A stretch of 28,638 nt of DNA from Cymbomonas tetramitiformis (lineage: Eukaryota; Chlorophyta; Pyramimonadophyceae; Pyramimonadales; Pyramimonadaceae), in assembly GCA_001247695.2 (NCBI GenBank), contig LGRX02035373.1:1-28638 (forward strand), given 5' to 3'. The notes beneath the pieces are model-generated. The model saw nothing but the letters and a program-made list of their open reading frames with translations. It was not told where the DNA came from and made no database searches. Positions 18,373 to 27,170 of this stretch are shown here, one piece after another. The translations under genes and the position numbers were made by a program. Numbering within the stretch: the stretch's first letter is position 1; each line of letters begins with the position of its first letter.

Positions 18373-18872
18373 TATATTTAACCCAGGTGATCAGTGAATA
18401 ATGAAGGGGGGTGGGGTCTGGGGGGCGGAGCCCCTCCAGCGGTAGCCCCCTCTCATTATATGCAGTTCATGCATGAATGACAACGTATGACTTCACACTG
18501 CGTTAATAATGTACTTCAAGTCATCAGTGAATAATGAAGGGGGTCTGGGGGGCGGATCCCCCCCGGTACGCCCCCTAGATAGAGATGGACCGGATAGACC
18601 AATGCGGATACCTAGATTGATAGACGAATAAACGGGTCACCGGTTAAGTATGTGTTTTTTTAACACAGAAATGGGCTAGCGTCAACATTCCGGAGCCCCC
18701 CCCAGCGGTATAGGGAAGGGGTTTGGGGGCGGAGCCCCACCAGCGACCCCACCCCCCTCTCTTGGCCTCTATTTGTCGCTGTCTCACTCTTCACATGATG
18801 ATGAGGATGATGGATAGACTACTCAGGGGGGGTTTATTTTTTCTCCACCTGTACGTTCACGTACCCCCTATA
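18373..18872. repeat. Repeat mosaic: GC palindromes and GTACGTTCACGTAC copy
   Basis: Contains CATGAATGACAACG units (about 18385 and 18470), three GGGGCGGAGCCCC palindromes, and copy 4 of the GTACGTTTACGTAC block (18825-18872), which shares its upstream 60-130 bp with 12950-13055. Confidence 0.7.
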
Positions 18873-18881
18873 TGTTTATAC

Positions 18882-19083
18882 CAGAGGTGTGCACTTATAT
18901 AAGGGGTAGACTTATATAAGTCCAACTTATACTTATATAAGTATAAGGGGGCCTGGCAGGTCTGATTTTGGACTTAACTTATCGTGTATAAGTGGTCATT
19001 TGGACTTATACTTATATGAACTTATTAAGTCCAAAATGGACTTAATAAGTCCATATTTGGACTTATATAAGTCCAAAATCAGA
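18882..19083. mobile_element. Candidate hAT-like element built from ACTTATATAAGT words
   Basis: The left end, CAGAGGTGTGCACTTATA, fits the YARNG start and the TG..CA core of hAT ends. Behind it lie many copies of ACTTATATAAGT / GGACTTATATAAGTCC in both orientations. TCTGATTTTGGACTTA (18961-18976) is exactly inverted at 19068-19083. I found neither the matching right terminus nor a second copy of the 8-bp flank gtttatac, so the element may be truncated. The polyprotein start codon is 233 bp downstream. Confidence 0.45.
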
Positions 19084-19316
19084 CTTATTTTCCCGAAATT
19101 CTGCTGGCGTGGACGGTGAAAGCCACGCCCATTCAGGCATTCACCCTCGACTTTCGACATCCTACATCCCGACAAGTGGCACGACGTAGGCGCAGGCGTG
19201 CAGCGGTCAAGCTCGATACAGTATGAAAGAGTGGAATAAATTTCCGCCTTCGTCAAATTGCGAACTCACATATTGACCTTCGTTACTGTTGTTGTGAGCG
19301 ATATATAGCTCTCACT
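19084..19316. promoter_or_regulatory. 5' flank of the polyprotein frame
   Basis: No LTR, primer-binding site or gag frame is recognisable. The GATATATAG immediately upstream (about 19299-19307) resembles a TATA word, but is only about 10 bases before the ATG, so it is unlikely to serve this start. Nothing here matches the candidate LTR at 25214-25903. Confidence 0.3.
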
Positions 19317-22300
19317 ATGAGAGTCCTACGTTTCTTTTTCCTAATATGCGCAGCGGTGTGTTTCGCGCATGAGAACATCACCAAGGAGAATGCTTCCCTG
19401 CCAACCTTTTACAACGAAGGCTCCTCGCCACATCCTAGTGGCGGTTCCGACTCTTTTTTCGACCCCCCTCCTCCTCCTCCTCCTCCTCCCTTCTTTCGTT
19501 CGAATGCTTGGGATCTTATCCCCATTGCCTTCACTCGATATGTTGACAAGCCGATCGTCTTCGAGAATCATCGTCCACAACGCAGTGGGAAAGCTATACT
19601 GGTGCTGAACCCTGATTTGCCCGGTTACAATGAGGACCTGGCGGTGCAAGAGGTATTGCTCCAGTCCGAGATTGAGTACTTCGACGACATTTTGCGAGAA
19701 ACCAACGAACTTTCGACAGAATTTGGAGATGAGGGCTTCACTTTTCACCTGCGACAACATGGACTTCCAGGTACGCTCTATCCTGAAGCTCAAACCGCTC
19801 AAAACATTCATAGCCCTTTACTTTTACTCACTAACGTGTACGCGGAGACGCAGAAGCTACGCGGCAATGACGACCCGGAGATACAACCCGCCTGGCTCAT
19901 GGTGGCCGAGAAGTCCCCCGATGATACCGCTTCTGCCTTTGCAGCCACAGCTATCGACTCTGAGAACGCCGAACCCGCTGCGGATACTGAAGATGCAGAA
20001 GTGAGCCCTGAGTGGACCCTCAAGTTTCAGGACTTCTGGGGTGAGGAGTACAAAAAGGAGATGACGACTGCCCTACCGAACATCGATGGACTCAGACATG
20101 ACCCCCAAGATGAAGCCAACATTAACCTGGACCCTGAGCTGAGCAAGAAGGGGCCGCCCTGCCAGCGCATCTACAAGAAGTCTGCAGAGGAACTCCGCCA
20201 ACTTCGAGAACGCGTGGAGACTCTGATGTCCAAGGGCTACATCCGACCCTCTTCCAGCCCTTATGCAGCTCCCTGTCTGATGGTCCCCAAACCGGGGAAC
20301 CCCAAGGAGCTGCGACTGGTGATCGATTACCGGCTCCTCAACCGCCAGACAGTTAAGGACAAGTATCCTCTCCCAGACATCCAGATGATGTTCGACGAGA
20401 TGCAGGGTGCGAAGTTCTTCTCTTCGTTCGACGCGGTGGATGGCTTCTGGCAAGTACCGATGGCACCAGGAGATGTCGAGAAGACCGCCTTCACCACCCA
20501 GATGGGGTCATATGAGTGGTTGGTCATGCCGCAGGGGCTGCAGAATTCACCGTCTCAGTACCAGCGACGGATGCAGCGGGCCTTGGGCCATCTCCCATTT
20601 GTCCGGATCTTCATCGATGATGTGGTCGTCTTCAGCAACACCGCTGCAGAGCACTACGAACACGTCAAGCAACTGCTCCTGACATGCAGGGAGAAGGGCG
20701 TCTTCCTCAAGAGGTCCAAGTGCCAACTGTTGAAGAAATCCTTGCGGTTCCTTGGCCACTGTATCTCCGCAGATGGCTGCAGACCCCAACACGACAAGGT
20801 GGCTGCAGTGAGGGACTGGCCCGAGCTGGAAACGGTTACCCACGTCAGGCAGTTCTTGGGCCTGGCGGGGTATTACCGCAGGTTCATCCACTGCTTCTCC
20901 GAGATCGCTCAGCCCCTCACCCGGTTGACCAAGTCGGACGTACCCTGGGAGTGGGGTCCCATGCAGCAGTGGGCCTTCGAGGAGCTGAAGAAGGCCCTCA
21001 CCTCAGCGCCAGTGCTCGCCTTGCCCAACATTAAGGGTGCCGCAGACGGCACAGCACCTTTCGTGGTGCAGACGGATGCTAGCGGCATCGCTCTTGGGGG
21101 AGTACTGATGCAAGACAATGGAGATGGTCTTGGGCTGCGCGTGATAGCATACGAGAGCCGCCAGTTCTCAGCCGCCGAGCAGAATTATCACACCGGCGAG
21201 CGTGAGCTAGGTGCTCTACACCACTGTACCACCGTTACCTGGCGGCATTACCTCATCTTCACCAACTTCCGCATCCAGGGTGATCACCGCCCCCTTGAAT
21301 GGCTGATGGAACCTGGCAGAGAGCTTAGCCGCAGACAGGCACGCTGGTACATGGATCTGGTGGAGGTGGGAGTCCCGAGAATGGAGTACATCAAAGGAGC
21401 GCTGCTGCTGGTACCGGACGCCCTGTCCAGAAGACCCGACTTCAAAGACAAGGACGTGCGTGAGGGGTTGAAGGAGGCAGGGGTGATCGACCCCACCTCA
21501 GATCTACCGAAAGACCCCCTGGCAACGCTGGAGTCTGAATACTTCTCCAGCTCACCACCCGCAGCTCATCCCCACTGGGCCCAGACTGTTGACTGTTGGC
21601 TCTCAGCAGTGGAGACCCTCTCCGTGGCGGAACAGGCCATGGACATGGGGGAGACCATCGCTCTCGTTAACCCGAAGCTCTATAAGGGAATGAAGGAGGA
21701 TCACCTCGACTTCGACATGCCTGACTGGCCTGCAGCTGATAGCGCGAAGCCGGTAGAAGCTCCACACAAACCCCCTGATAGAGCTCCACCCCAGATAAGG
21801 ATAACGAGGAGTATGTCACGCGCTGGGAAGGCCTCTACGACTCCAGCGCCTCCGCAGTTGGCGTCACCGAAGACGCGAACGCCTACGTCACGAGCTGACG
21901 CATCGGAGGCGCCCACTGAGAAGGTGCCAGCGAGCTCACCAACCCCGCAGCAGGCGCCCCAACAGTCAACTCCATCCCCGGTCCTTCACCCACAGAAACG
22001 GCAGGCTCCCCCAGAGGACTCGCAGAATTGGCGTGTCCGAGCAGAGTACTCCTCGAAGTACGCCGAGAAATTTGGACCCTTCGATGTGGACGCCTGTTGT
22101 GACTTTGGCGGCCGCAACAGACAGGCGGATAGATTCTGGACAGACTGCCTTTCAGAGAAATGGAGGGGCCTTCGGGTTTGGTGTAACCCTCCATACAACT
22201 CCAAGTGCATTACTGTGGAGGCGATCTTGAACAAGTATATCGCAGAATGGAAGGCAGACCCAGAGAACACCTCAGCAGTATTCGTTCTACCAGATCACCA

Positions 22301-25025
22301 GTCCAAGCTCCCCGCGTGGCGCAAACTTTTCAGAAAGGCCAATATGCAGATTGTGGAGGTCATCCCTACTCACGATGACAAGGGCGAGCCCAATCAGTTC
22401 TTCGAGAACCCAGATGGGAGGGCCTTCGACCTTCGCTGGCCTGTTCTGATAGTACACGCCCCTCCCGCCAAACCACAACCAGCACGCGTGAGGCATCCGC
22501 GAACAGCCCCCGCTGTGATAAGGACAGGTGAGGCGGCAGACTTCAGAGACGCAGCCTCCCAGCAGTCGGACTCAAAGTTCCTGCGCGCGTTGAAAGCGGA
22601 GTACACCCGAGAGGGGACACTTCGTTCACTAAGAGAGAAAGTGAAGGCGGCACCACACCAATGCCTACAGGACTTCAGGCTAGTGGGTGAAGTGGTTTGG
22701 AGGACCGCAGCAGGGAGATATCAGTTGGTGCTGGGGGAGGACTCTCCACTTCGAGAAGTAGTGATTCGCCATGCTCATGAGTCATTGTCCTCGGGTCACA
22801 CTGGGCGAGACAAGACTCTGGAGAGGGTGCTGCGACGCTTCTATTGGCGTGGTGCCGCGGAAGATGTGGGCACCTGGGTTGCATCCTGCGCAGTGTGCCA
22901 ATCAGTGAGGCCGCGGGGAACTTACCCGGATGGGTTGCTAAACCCTCACAGCATCCCGAACAGGCCATGGCAGGATGTCGCGGTGGACTTCGTCACCGGC
23001 CTGCCGGTATCAGAGAGAGGCAATGACGCTTTCGTGGCCTTCACCTGCAAGCTGACGAAGATGGTCCACGGTGTGCCGATGAACTTCGGCGACAGCTCCG
23101 CAGCTGTGGTGGCCAGAATCTACTTTGACTCGGTGTGGCGCTTACATGGCGCGCCTATGAAGATTGTCTCTGATCGTGACCCACGATTTCAAGATGCTTT
23201 CTGGCAGGAACTCATGAGACTGATGGGTGTGAAAGTGGCTCGTACCACGCCGTACAACCCTCGGTCTGACGGCCAGGCGGAACACAGCAACAGGGTTATT
23301 GAGGACATGCTCAGGTCCTTTGTAGACGCCAATGTGGAGGACTGGGATCTGTTCACCACTAACGTGGAGTTCGCGATCAATGACTCCAGGAGTGAATCTA
23401 CTGGCTTCACGCCATTTGAACTGGTGTTCGGGTTCTCGCCGCTGTCGCAGTTGGACCTTTTCCTGGAGGCCGCACAGTCCACCGCTGGACGACGAACTGG
23501 GGGAGTAGGCACCGCACACGAAGTGGCTGTGAAATTTTCGTCGCAGCTGCGGGACGCCAGACAGCGGTTAGAGCTGGCTCAACAGCGACAGCGCGAACAG
23601 TTTGATCGCAGACACGGGCAGCGGGAGTATGCTGTTGGAGATCTGGTCTGGATAGAGGCGAAACACCTTACGGAGAAGGTGATGGATCGCTCCATCTGTA
23701 GGAAACTGACCAAGCGCTGGCATGGACCAGTTCCTGTGACCGAACGCTTCTTCAGCGATGTACAGATGACCATGCCAGAGGCCGACAGAGGAGCTCCAGT
23801 AGCCTACCGCCTACGCCTCCCTCCTCACTGGCGGATTCACGACGTGTTCGCTCAACATCGCCTCAAACCGTACACCAGCGGTCAAGATGCTTTTGCCGCA
23901 CGCGATCACCTAGCAGTACCTGAAGAGGTGGTAGTGGACGGTCAGAAGGAAGCACACGTTGAGCGCATCCTTGCACGTCGAGTGCGGTCTGTTCGAGGAA
24001 AGGAGGTGGAAGAGTGGAAGGTTCGCTGGACTGGCTACTCCAAAGCTCACGACCAATGGAGGACGCGTGACAAACTTGAACGCGGAAGTCCACTTCAACA
24101 GCTTCGTGAATTCGAGCAAGCGAGACTGCACATGGAAGCGCAAGTTCGCGACGAAGCCACTCGGCGACGCGAGCAACGTGGCCGTCACTCCGCTCAAGCC
24201 GGAATGACACTGGCCCACCTCATCACTAATCCCTGCGATGAACTGGACCAGCTCGAACAGATGGAAGATGATACCCCCCTGCCGTGGGAACGCCAGGAGC
24301 GCGTGGAAGATGGATCGTTGGCACTGGTGACAGAGCTGCTGGCGATACAGGCAAAAACAACCCGCACGCCCAGGATTCTCGTACTTTTCAGCGGTACTGG
24401 CTCAGTTGAGAGGGAATTCCTAAATTGCTTCCCCTCCGCTTCAGTAGTGACCCTCGACTCTGGGCATATCTGGCAACCCACTCATGTGTGTGACATCCTG
24501 CAATGGGACTACAAACAATACCCGCCTGGATTCTTCGATGTCATTTGGGCAAGTCCCCCCTGCAGGCAGTACAGTCAAGCGCGCACCACTGGTGGACCCC
24601 CTGACCTTCCCCAGGCTGACAAAATCGTACGACGAGCATTGCAGATCATTGACTACCTGGAGCCAAAACATTGGTTCATGGAAAACCCCAGAGGTCGCTT
24701 CCCTAACGCGCTACGGCTTCGCCCTATGATGCGCCAGCTTCCCCCACCGCTGGTGTGTACTTACTGCATGTACGGTACTCAGTACATGAAACCCACCTGC
24801 ATATGGACGAACTCAGCACCACCCTCGCCCCTGCTACGCTGTACTACTTCAACACCTTGTGCGTGCAGATGGGCAACCGGTGCTCATCCAGAGACTGCTC
24901 AGCTTGGACCTCACCCGCAGCAGACTGGAGCAGGTCGATCTGCGAGTGTATATCCCGTGCCAGCACTTCTGCTACGACAACTTTTCCGACATTTACGCCT
25001 CCGCGACACTGAAGACCCGCTTTAG
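19317..25025 (+). CDS. pol: Chromodomain Ty3/gypsy-type Pol polyprotein with adenine- and cytosine-type DNA methyltransferase domains
   Basis: 1902 residues, intact. Residues 1-20 (MRVLRFFFLICAAVCFAHE) look like a signal peptide; 21-235 are unrecognised, with a polyproline run. Reverse transcriptase is about 245-530 (FSSFDAVDGFWQV, D372; FIDD, 432-435). RNase H is about 582-707 (TDAS, ERELGAL, DALSRRP). Residues 905-1047 resemble phage N6-adenine methyltransferases, with NPPY at 957-960. Integrase has H1154, H1161, C1191, C1194, then D1224, D1286 and E1322 with the D-35-E spacing, and a GPV motif near 1470. A chromodomain is at about 1547-1587 (W1567, W1571, Y1574). Residues 1685-1890 are C5-methyltransferase-like: FSGTGS, SPPC with C1749, ENPRG, KPTCIWTN. 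No aspartic protease or Gag is seen. It probably reverse-transcribes, integrates at marked chromatin and may methylate its own DNA. Confidence 0.92.
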   Translation: MRVLRFFFLICAAVCFAHENITKENASLPTFYNEGSSPHPSGGSDSFFDPPPPPPPPPFFRSNAWDLIPIAFTRYVDKPIVFENHRPQRSGKAILVLNPDLPGYNEDLAVQEVLLQSEIEYFDDILRETNELSTEFGDEGFTFHLRQHGLPGTLYPEAQTAQNIHSPLLLLTNVYAETQKLRGNDDPEIQPAWLMVAEKSPDDTASAFAATAIDSENAEPAADTEDAEVSPEWTLKFQDFWGEEYKKEMTTALPNIDGLRHDPQDEANINLDPELSKKGPPCQRIYKKSAEELRQLRERVETLMSKGYIRPSSSPYAAPCLMVPKPGNPKELRLVIDYRLLNRQTVKDKYPLPDIQMMFDEMQGAKFFSSFDAVDGFWQVPMAPGDVEKTAFTTQMGSYEWLVMPQGLQNSPSQYQRRMQRALGHLPFVRIFIDDVVVFSNTAAEHYEHVKQLLLTCREKGVFLKRSKCQLLKKSLRFLGHCISADGCRPQHDKVAAVRDWPELETVTHVRQFLGLAGYYRRFIHCFSEIAQPLTRLTKSDVPWEWGPMQQWAFEELKKALTSAPVLALPNIKGAADGTAPFVVQTDASGIALGGVLMQDNGDGLGLRVIAYESRQFSAAEQNYHTGERELGALHHCTTVTWRHYLIFTNFRIQGDHRPLEWLMEPGRELSRRQARWYMDLVEVGVPRMEYIKGALLLVPDALSRRPDFKDKDVREGLKEAGVIDPTSDLPKDPLATLESEYFSSSPPAAHPHWAQTVDCWLSAVETLSVAEQAMDMGETIALVNPKLYKGMKEDHLDFDMPDWPAADSAKPVEAPHKPPDRAPPQIRITRSMSRAGKASTTPAPPQLASPKTRTPTSRADASEAPTEKVPASSPTPQQAPQQSTPSPVLHPQKRQAPPEDSQNWRVRAEYSSKYAEKFGPFDVDACCDFGGRNRQADRFWTDCLSEKWRGLRVWCNPPYNSKCITVEAILNKYIAEWKADPENTSAVFVLPDHQSKLPAWRKLFRKANMQIVEVIPTHDDKGEPNQFFENPDGRAFDLRWPVLIVHAPPAKPQPARVRHPRTAPAVIRTGEAADFRDAASQQSDSKFLRALKAEYTREGTLRSLREKVKAAPHQCLQDFRLVGEVVWRTAAGRYQLVLGEDSPLREVVIRHAHESLSSGHTGRDKTLERVLRRFYWRGAAEDVGTWVASCAVCQSVRPRGTYPDGLLNPHSIPNRPWQDVAVDFVTGLPVSERGNDAFVAFTCKLTKMVHGVPMNFGDSSAAVVARIYFDSVWRLHGAPMKIVSDRDPRFQDAFWQELMRLMGVKVARTTPYNPRSDGQAEHSNRVIEDMLRSFVDANVEDWDLFTTNVEFAINDSRSESTGFTPFELVFGFSPLSQLDLFLEAAQSTAGRRTGGVGTAHEVAVKFSSQLRDARQRLELAQQRQREQFDRRHGQREYAVGDLVWIEAKHLTEKVMDRSICRKLTKRWHGPVPVTERFFSDVQMTMPEADRGAPVAYRLRLPPHWRIHDVFAQHRLKPYTSGQDAFAARDHLAVPEEVVVDGQKEAHVERILARRVRSVRGKEVEEWKVRWTGYSKAHDQWRTRDKLERGSPLQQLREFEQARLHMEAQVRDEATRRREQRGRHSAQAGMTLAHLITNPCDELDQLEQMEDDTPLPWERQERVEDGSLALVTELLAIQAKTTRTPRILVLFSGTGSVEREFLNCFPSASVVTLDSGHIWQPTHVCDILQWDYKQYPPGFFDVIWASPPCRQYSQARTTGGPPDLPQADKIVRRALQIIDYLEPKHWFMENPRGRFPNALRLRPMMRQLPPPLVCTYCMYGTQYMKPTCIWTNSAPPSPLLRCTTSTPCACRWATGAHPETAQLGPHPQQTGAGRSASVYPVPALLLRQLFRHLRLRDTEDPL

Positions 25026-25200
25026 ATTCCAAGTGGCACCCTTCTTCTTGAAAGTGGTGCCCTGGTAGCGGCAGGCAAACTATGCTCGAAGAGGGACCAG
25101 AGAACCTAAGAACTGGAAACAGCAAGGAACCAGAAAACCTAAGAACCGGAACTTAGATGGGTACCTTAGCGGAGTGATCCCAGGAGGTAGACCACTCCTA

Positions 25201-25212
25201 AGGGGGGGAGAG
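25201..25212 (+). other. Candidate polypurine tract
   Basis: AGGGGGGGAGAG, 175 bp after the polyprotein stop and directly before a TTGTG/TGTGCC LTR-like start. This is the usual position and composition of the plus-strand primer site in Ty3/gypsy elements. Confidence 0.65.
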
Positions 25213-25213
25213 T

Positions 25214-25903
25214 TGTGCCCGGAGGCACAGCGTGAGCCGATATGCCTATGCGCCCGTATGTGTGTCATCGGGGGTAATCTGGGATTGGCACGATGACAGT
25301 GAAATTGGGCTTGAAATCACGATGAGAATGAATACCAGATGTCCGGGGTATGACAGTATGACACTATGACAGACAGTATGACAGTATGACACTATAGTAG
25401 TATGACAGTACTGTGGGGGGTGTCATCGTGGAACTCAGTCAGACCCTCGAAGAATGGTCAGATTCGCATCGGGGTTGAAAAGACAATGAAATCGAATATC
25501 AGATATTAAGGTTATGACAGTATGACAGTATGACGCTATGACAGTATGACAGTATGACAGTACAGTAGTATGACAGTACTGTGGGGCAGTCATCGTGTCA
25601 GCCTGTCGGCATAACATCTGAATCGAGAATGACGAATCGGAATTAGAAATGAGATCGGATCGGGAACTGAACGTTGAGCCGAAGTGTGACATCGGCTCTC
25701 GAGTGGTTGACCCTGCAACCTGAGTGACGAGTGAATAAGTAGAGCACTTGAGAAGTGCTTAGTCTTCAGAACTCGGAACCGAATTATCGTTTGTACCTCA
25801 ATCTGGCCCTGATCCAGTATATTATAAAAATCCGAATTGTGTACCTTTGCACGTTCAATCAAAACATATCTCCGAGCATCTGTCGTCGTGCCCCTGGCAC
25901 ACT
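25214..25903 (+). repeat. Candidate 3' LTR
   Basis: It would start TGTGCCCGGAGGCACA right after the polypurine tract. It could end at GTGCCCCTGGCACA (to 25903), giving the TG...CA ends of LTRs and about 690 bp. The second half has a TATTATAAAAA-like promoter word near 25820. There is no upstream copy in the window to align with, so the right border is a guess. Confidence 0.4.
25255..25600. repeat. Duplicated block with TATGACAG octamer arrays
   Basis: Two diverged tandem units of about 165 bp. Each has GGG(C)TTGAAA..., GAAT(A)CCAGAT, then arrays of TATGACAG (25349-25412; 25513-25580) ending GTAGTATGACAGTACTGTGG and GTCATCGTG. They lie in the presumed U3 part of the candidate LTR, where duplicated enhancer-like repeats are common. 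Confidence 0.75.
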
Positions 25904-25911
25904 AGTTGCGG

Positions 25912-25990
25912 TATGCTCGAATGACAAGTTCGGATGCTCGGATGGCGAGTGGGTATGCTCGGATGGCGAGTTCGGATGCTCGGATGGCAA
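25912..25990. repeat. Short tandem repeat, about 18-21-bp unit
   Basis: Four variants of GCTCGGATGGCGAGTTCGGAT, starting with a diverged GCTCGAATGACAAGTTCGGAT. Confidence 0.85.
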
Positions 25991-26005
25991 GCTTGCCTCT
26001 TTAGC

Positions 26006-26217
26006 TCACATGCTTGGCTCTTTAGCTGCACGATCCTGAGGGAGCGCTCTCTTGCCAGGCAAGGGGCTCTTGCCCTCGGTTTCGTGAAGTGCGCCACAGC
26101 AATGTGATTATTCACATGCTTGGCTCTTTAGCTGCACGATCCTGAGGGAGCGCTCTCTTGCCAGGCAAGGGGCTCTAACCCTCATTTTCGTGAAGTGCGC
26201 CACAGCAATGTGATGAA
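26006..26217. repeat. 106-bp tandem duplication
   Basis: 26006-26111 and 26112-26217 share TCACATGCTTGGCTCTTTAG, GCTCTCTTGCCAGGCAAGGG and GTGCGCCACAGCAATGTGAT with few substitutions. Non-coding. Confidence 0.9.
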
Positions 26218-26244
26218 AGGTGGCATCTCAGGTCCAACTGAGAT

Positions 26245-27170
26245 TATAGCTGGCAATTTACCGGGTAAAGGATTTTGGCCCTTGGTAATACCGGGTAAAA
26301 TACCGGTAATACTTTGAGTGGTATTACCGAGGTAATACTATTCTGGGATTTTTGGCAATAATTAAAACGATCATGGGGCATCACGCACACATTATTATTG
26401 GGGGCCATACAAGTGTGCTCCTAGAGGCTTTGATGTATGCGCAATCGATCTAAGAAGGTGGCTATACCAAATTTGAATGTTGTTGCCGCCGAAACGAACA
26501 AAAACTACTTTCCAGAAAGTACAGACAGCCGCCCCGATTTTGGGGATTGGTTACATGCTGCACTCTAGGGTGCCGTCACCTGCCGTATAAATGTGCTCCT
26601 AGAGGCTTTGATGTATGCGCAATCAATCTATGAAGGTGGCTAGACCAAATTCGAATGTCGTCGCCACCGAACCGAACAAAAACTACTTCTCAGAAAGTAC
26701 AGACAGCCGCCCCGATTTTCGGGATTGGTAATACCCTTACCCGGTATTACCAATGGTAAAATTTGGTATTTTGGCATGGAGGACGGTCAGAGTGTCCTTA
26801 GAAGGGTGAATCCATGACGGATATCTCTCGTGTTGCCACGCAGGGATGTACTCGCGTTGTGAGTTGTTTAGATTTCGAGCACGTCTCACCCACTCACGGA
26901 ATGGGGATGTTGGAAATCGTCCTGGCGTGACGGCTGAGAAGCCGTCGATTTGATTTTTTCCCATGGTAAAATGAGTAAAATTGATGGTAATACGGGGGTA
27001 ATACCCGGTAATACCCATACCCGGTATTACCAATGGTAAAACTTTTTGGTAACGTGCGGTAATACCCCCCTGCGCTAGGGTAAGGACTTTTTGGGGCAAA
27101 GTAATACTTGGTAAAATACTGGTAATACCTATACCTAGTATTACCTTTGGTAAAATTCGTGCCAGCCATA
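26245..27170. mobile_element. hAT-like non-autonomous element with TACCGGTAATAC words
   Basis: The element is flanked by a perfect 8-bp direct repeat, ACTGAGAT (26237-26244 and 27171-27178), the hAT target-duplication length. The ends are TATAGCTGGCA and its near-complement TGCCAGCCATA (10 of 11). Both ends are packed with GGTAATACC / GGTATTACC / TACCGGTAAT words in both orientations. The centre holds two copies of a roughly 140-bp unit. No transposase frame is present. Confidence 0.8.
26414..26730. repeat. Direct duplication inside the 926-bp element
   Basis: 26414 to about 26551 and 26592 to about 26730 share TGTGCTCCTAGAGGCTTTGA, ATGTATGCGCAAT, GAACAAAAACTACTT and CAGACAGCCGCCCCGATTTT, with about 10% differences and 178-bp spacing. 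Confidence 0.9.

Noticed and set aside
19771..19853. Possible intron in the polyprotein (CAG|GTACGC donor, CTAAC branch-like, CAG acceptor)
   Set aside because: Removing 83 bases would put the downstream pol out of frame, and the continuous frame is intact without it.
24755..25068. Alternative frames at the end of the polyprotein suggesting a frameshift
   Set aside because: The main frame keeps a methylase-like C-rich tail (CTTSTPC...GAHPETAQ) up to its stop, so no shift is needed.
25912..25990. Small coding frame across the GCTCGGATGGCGAG repeat
   Set aside because: The frame exists only because the unit length is near a multiple of three; no start context or conservation.
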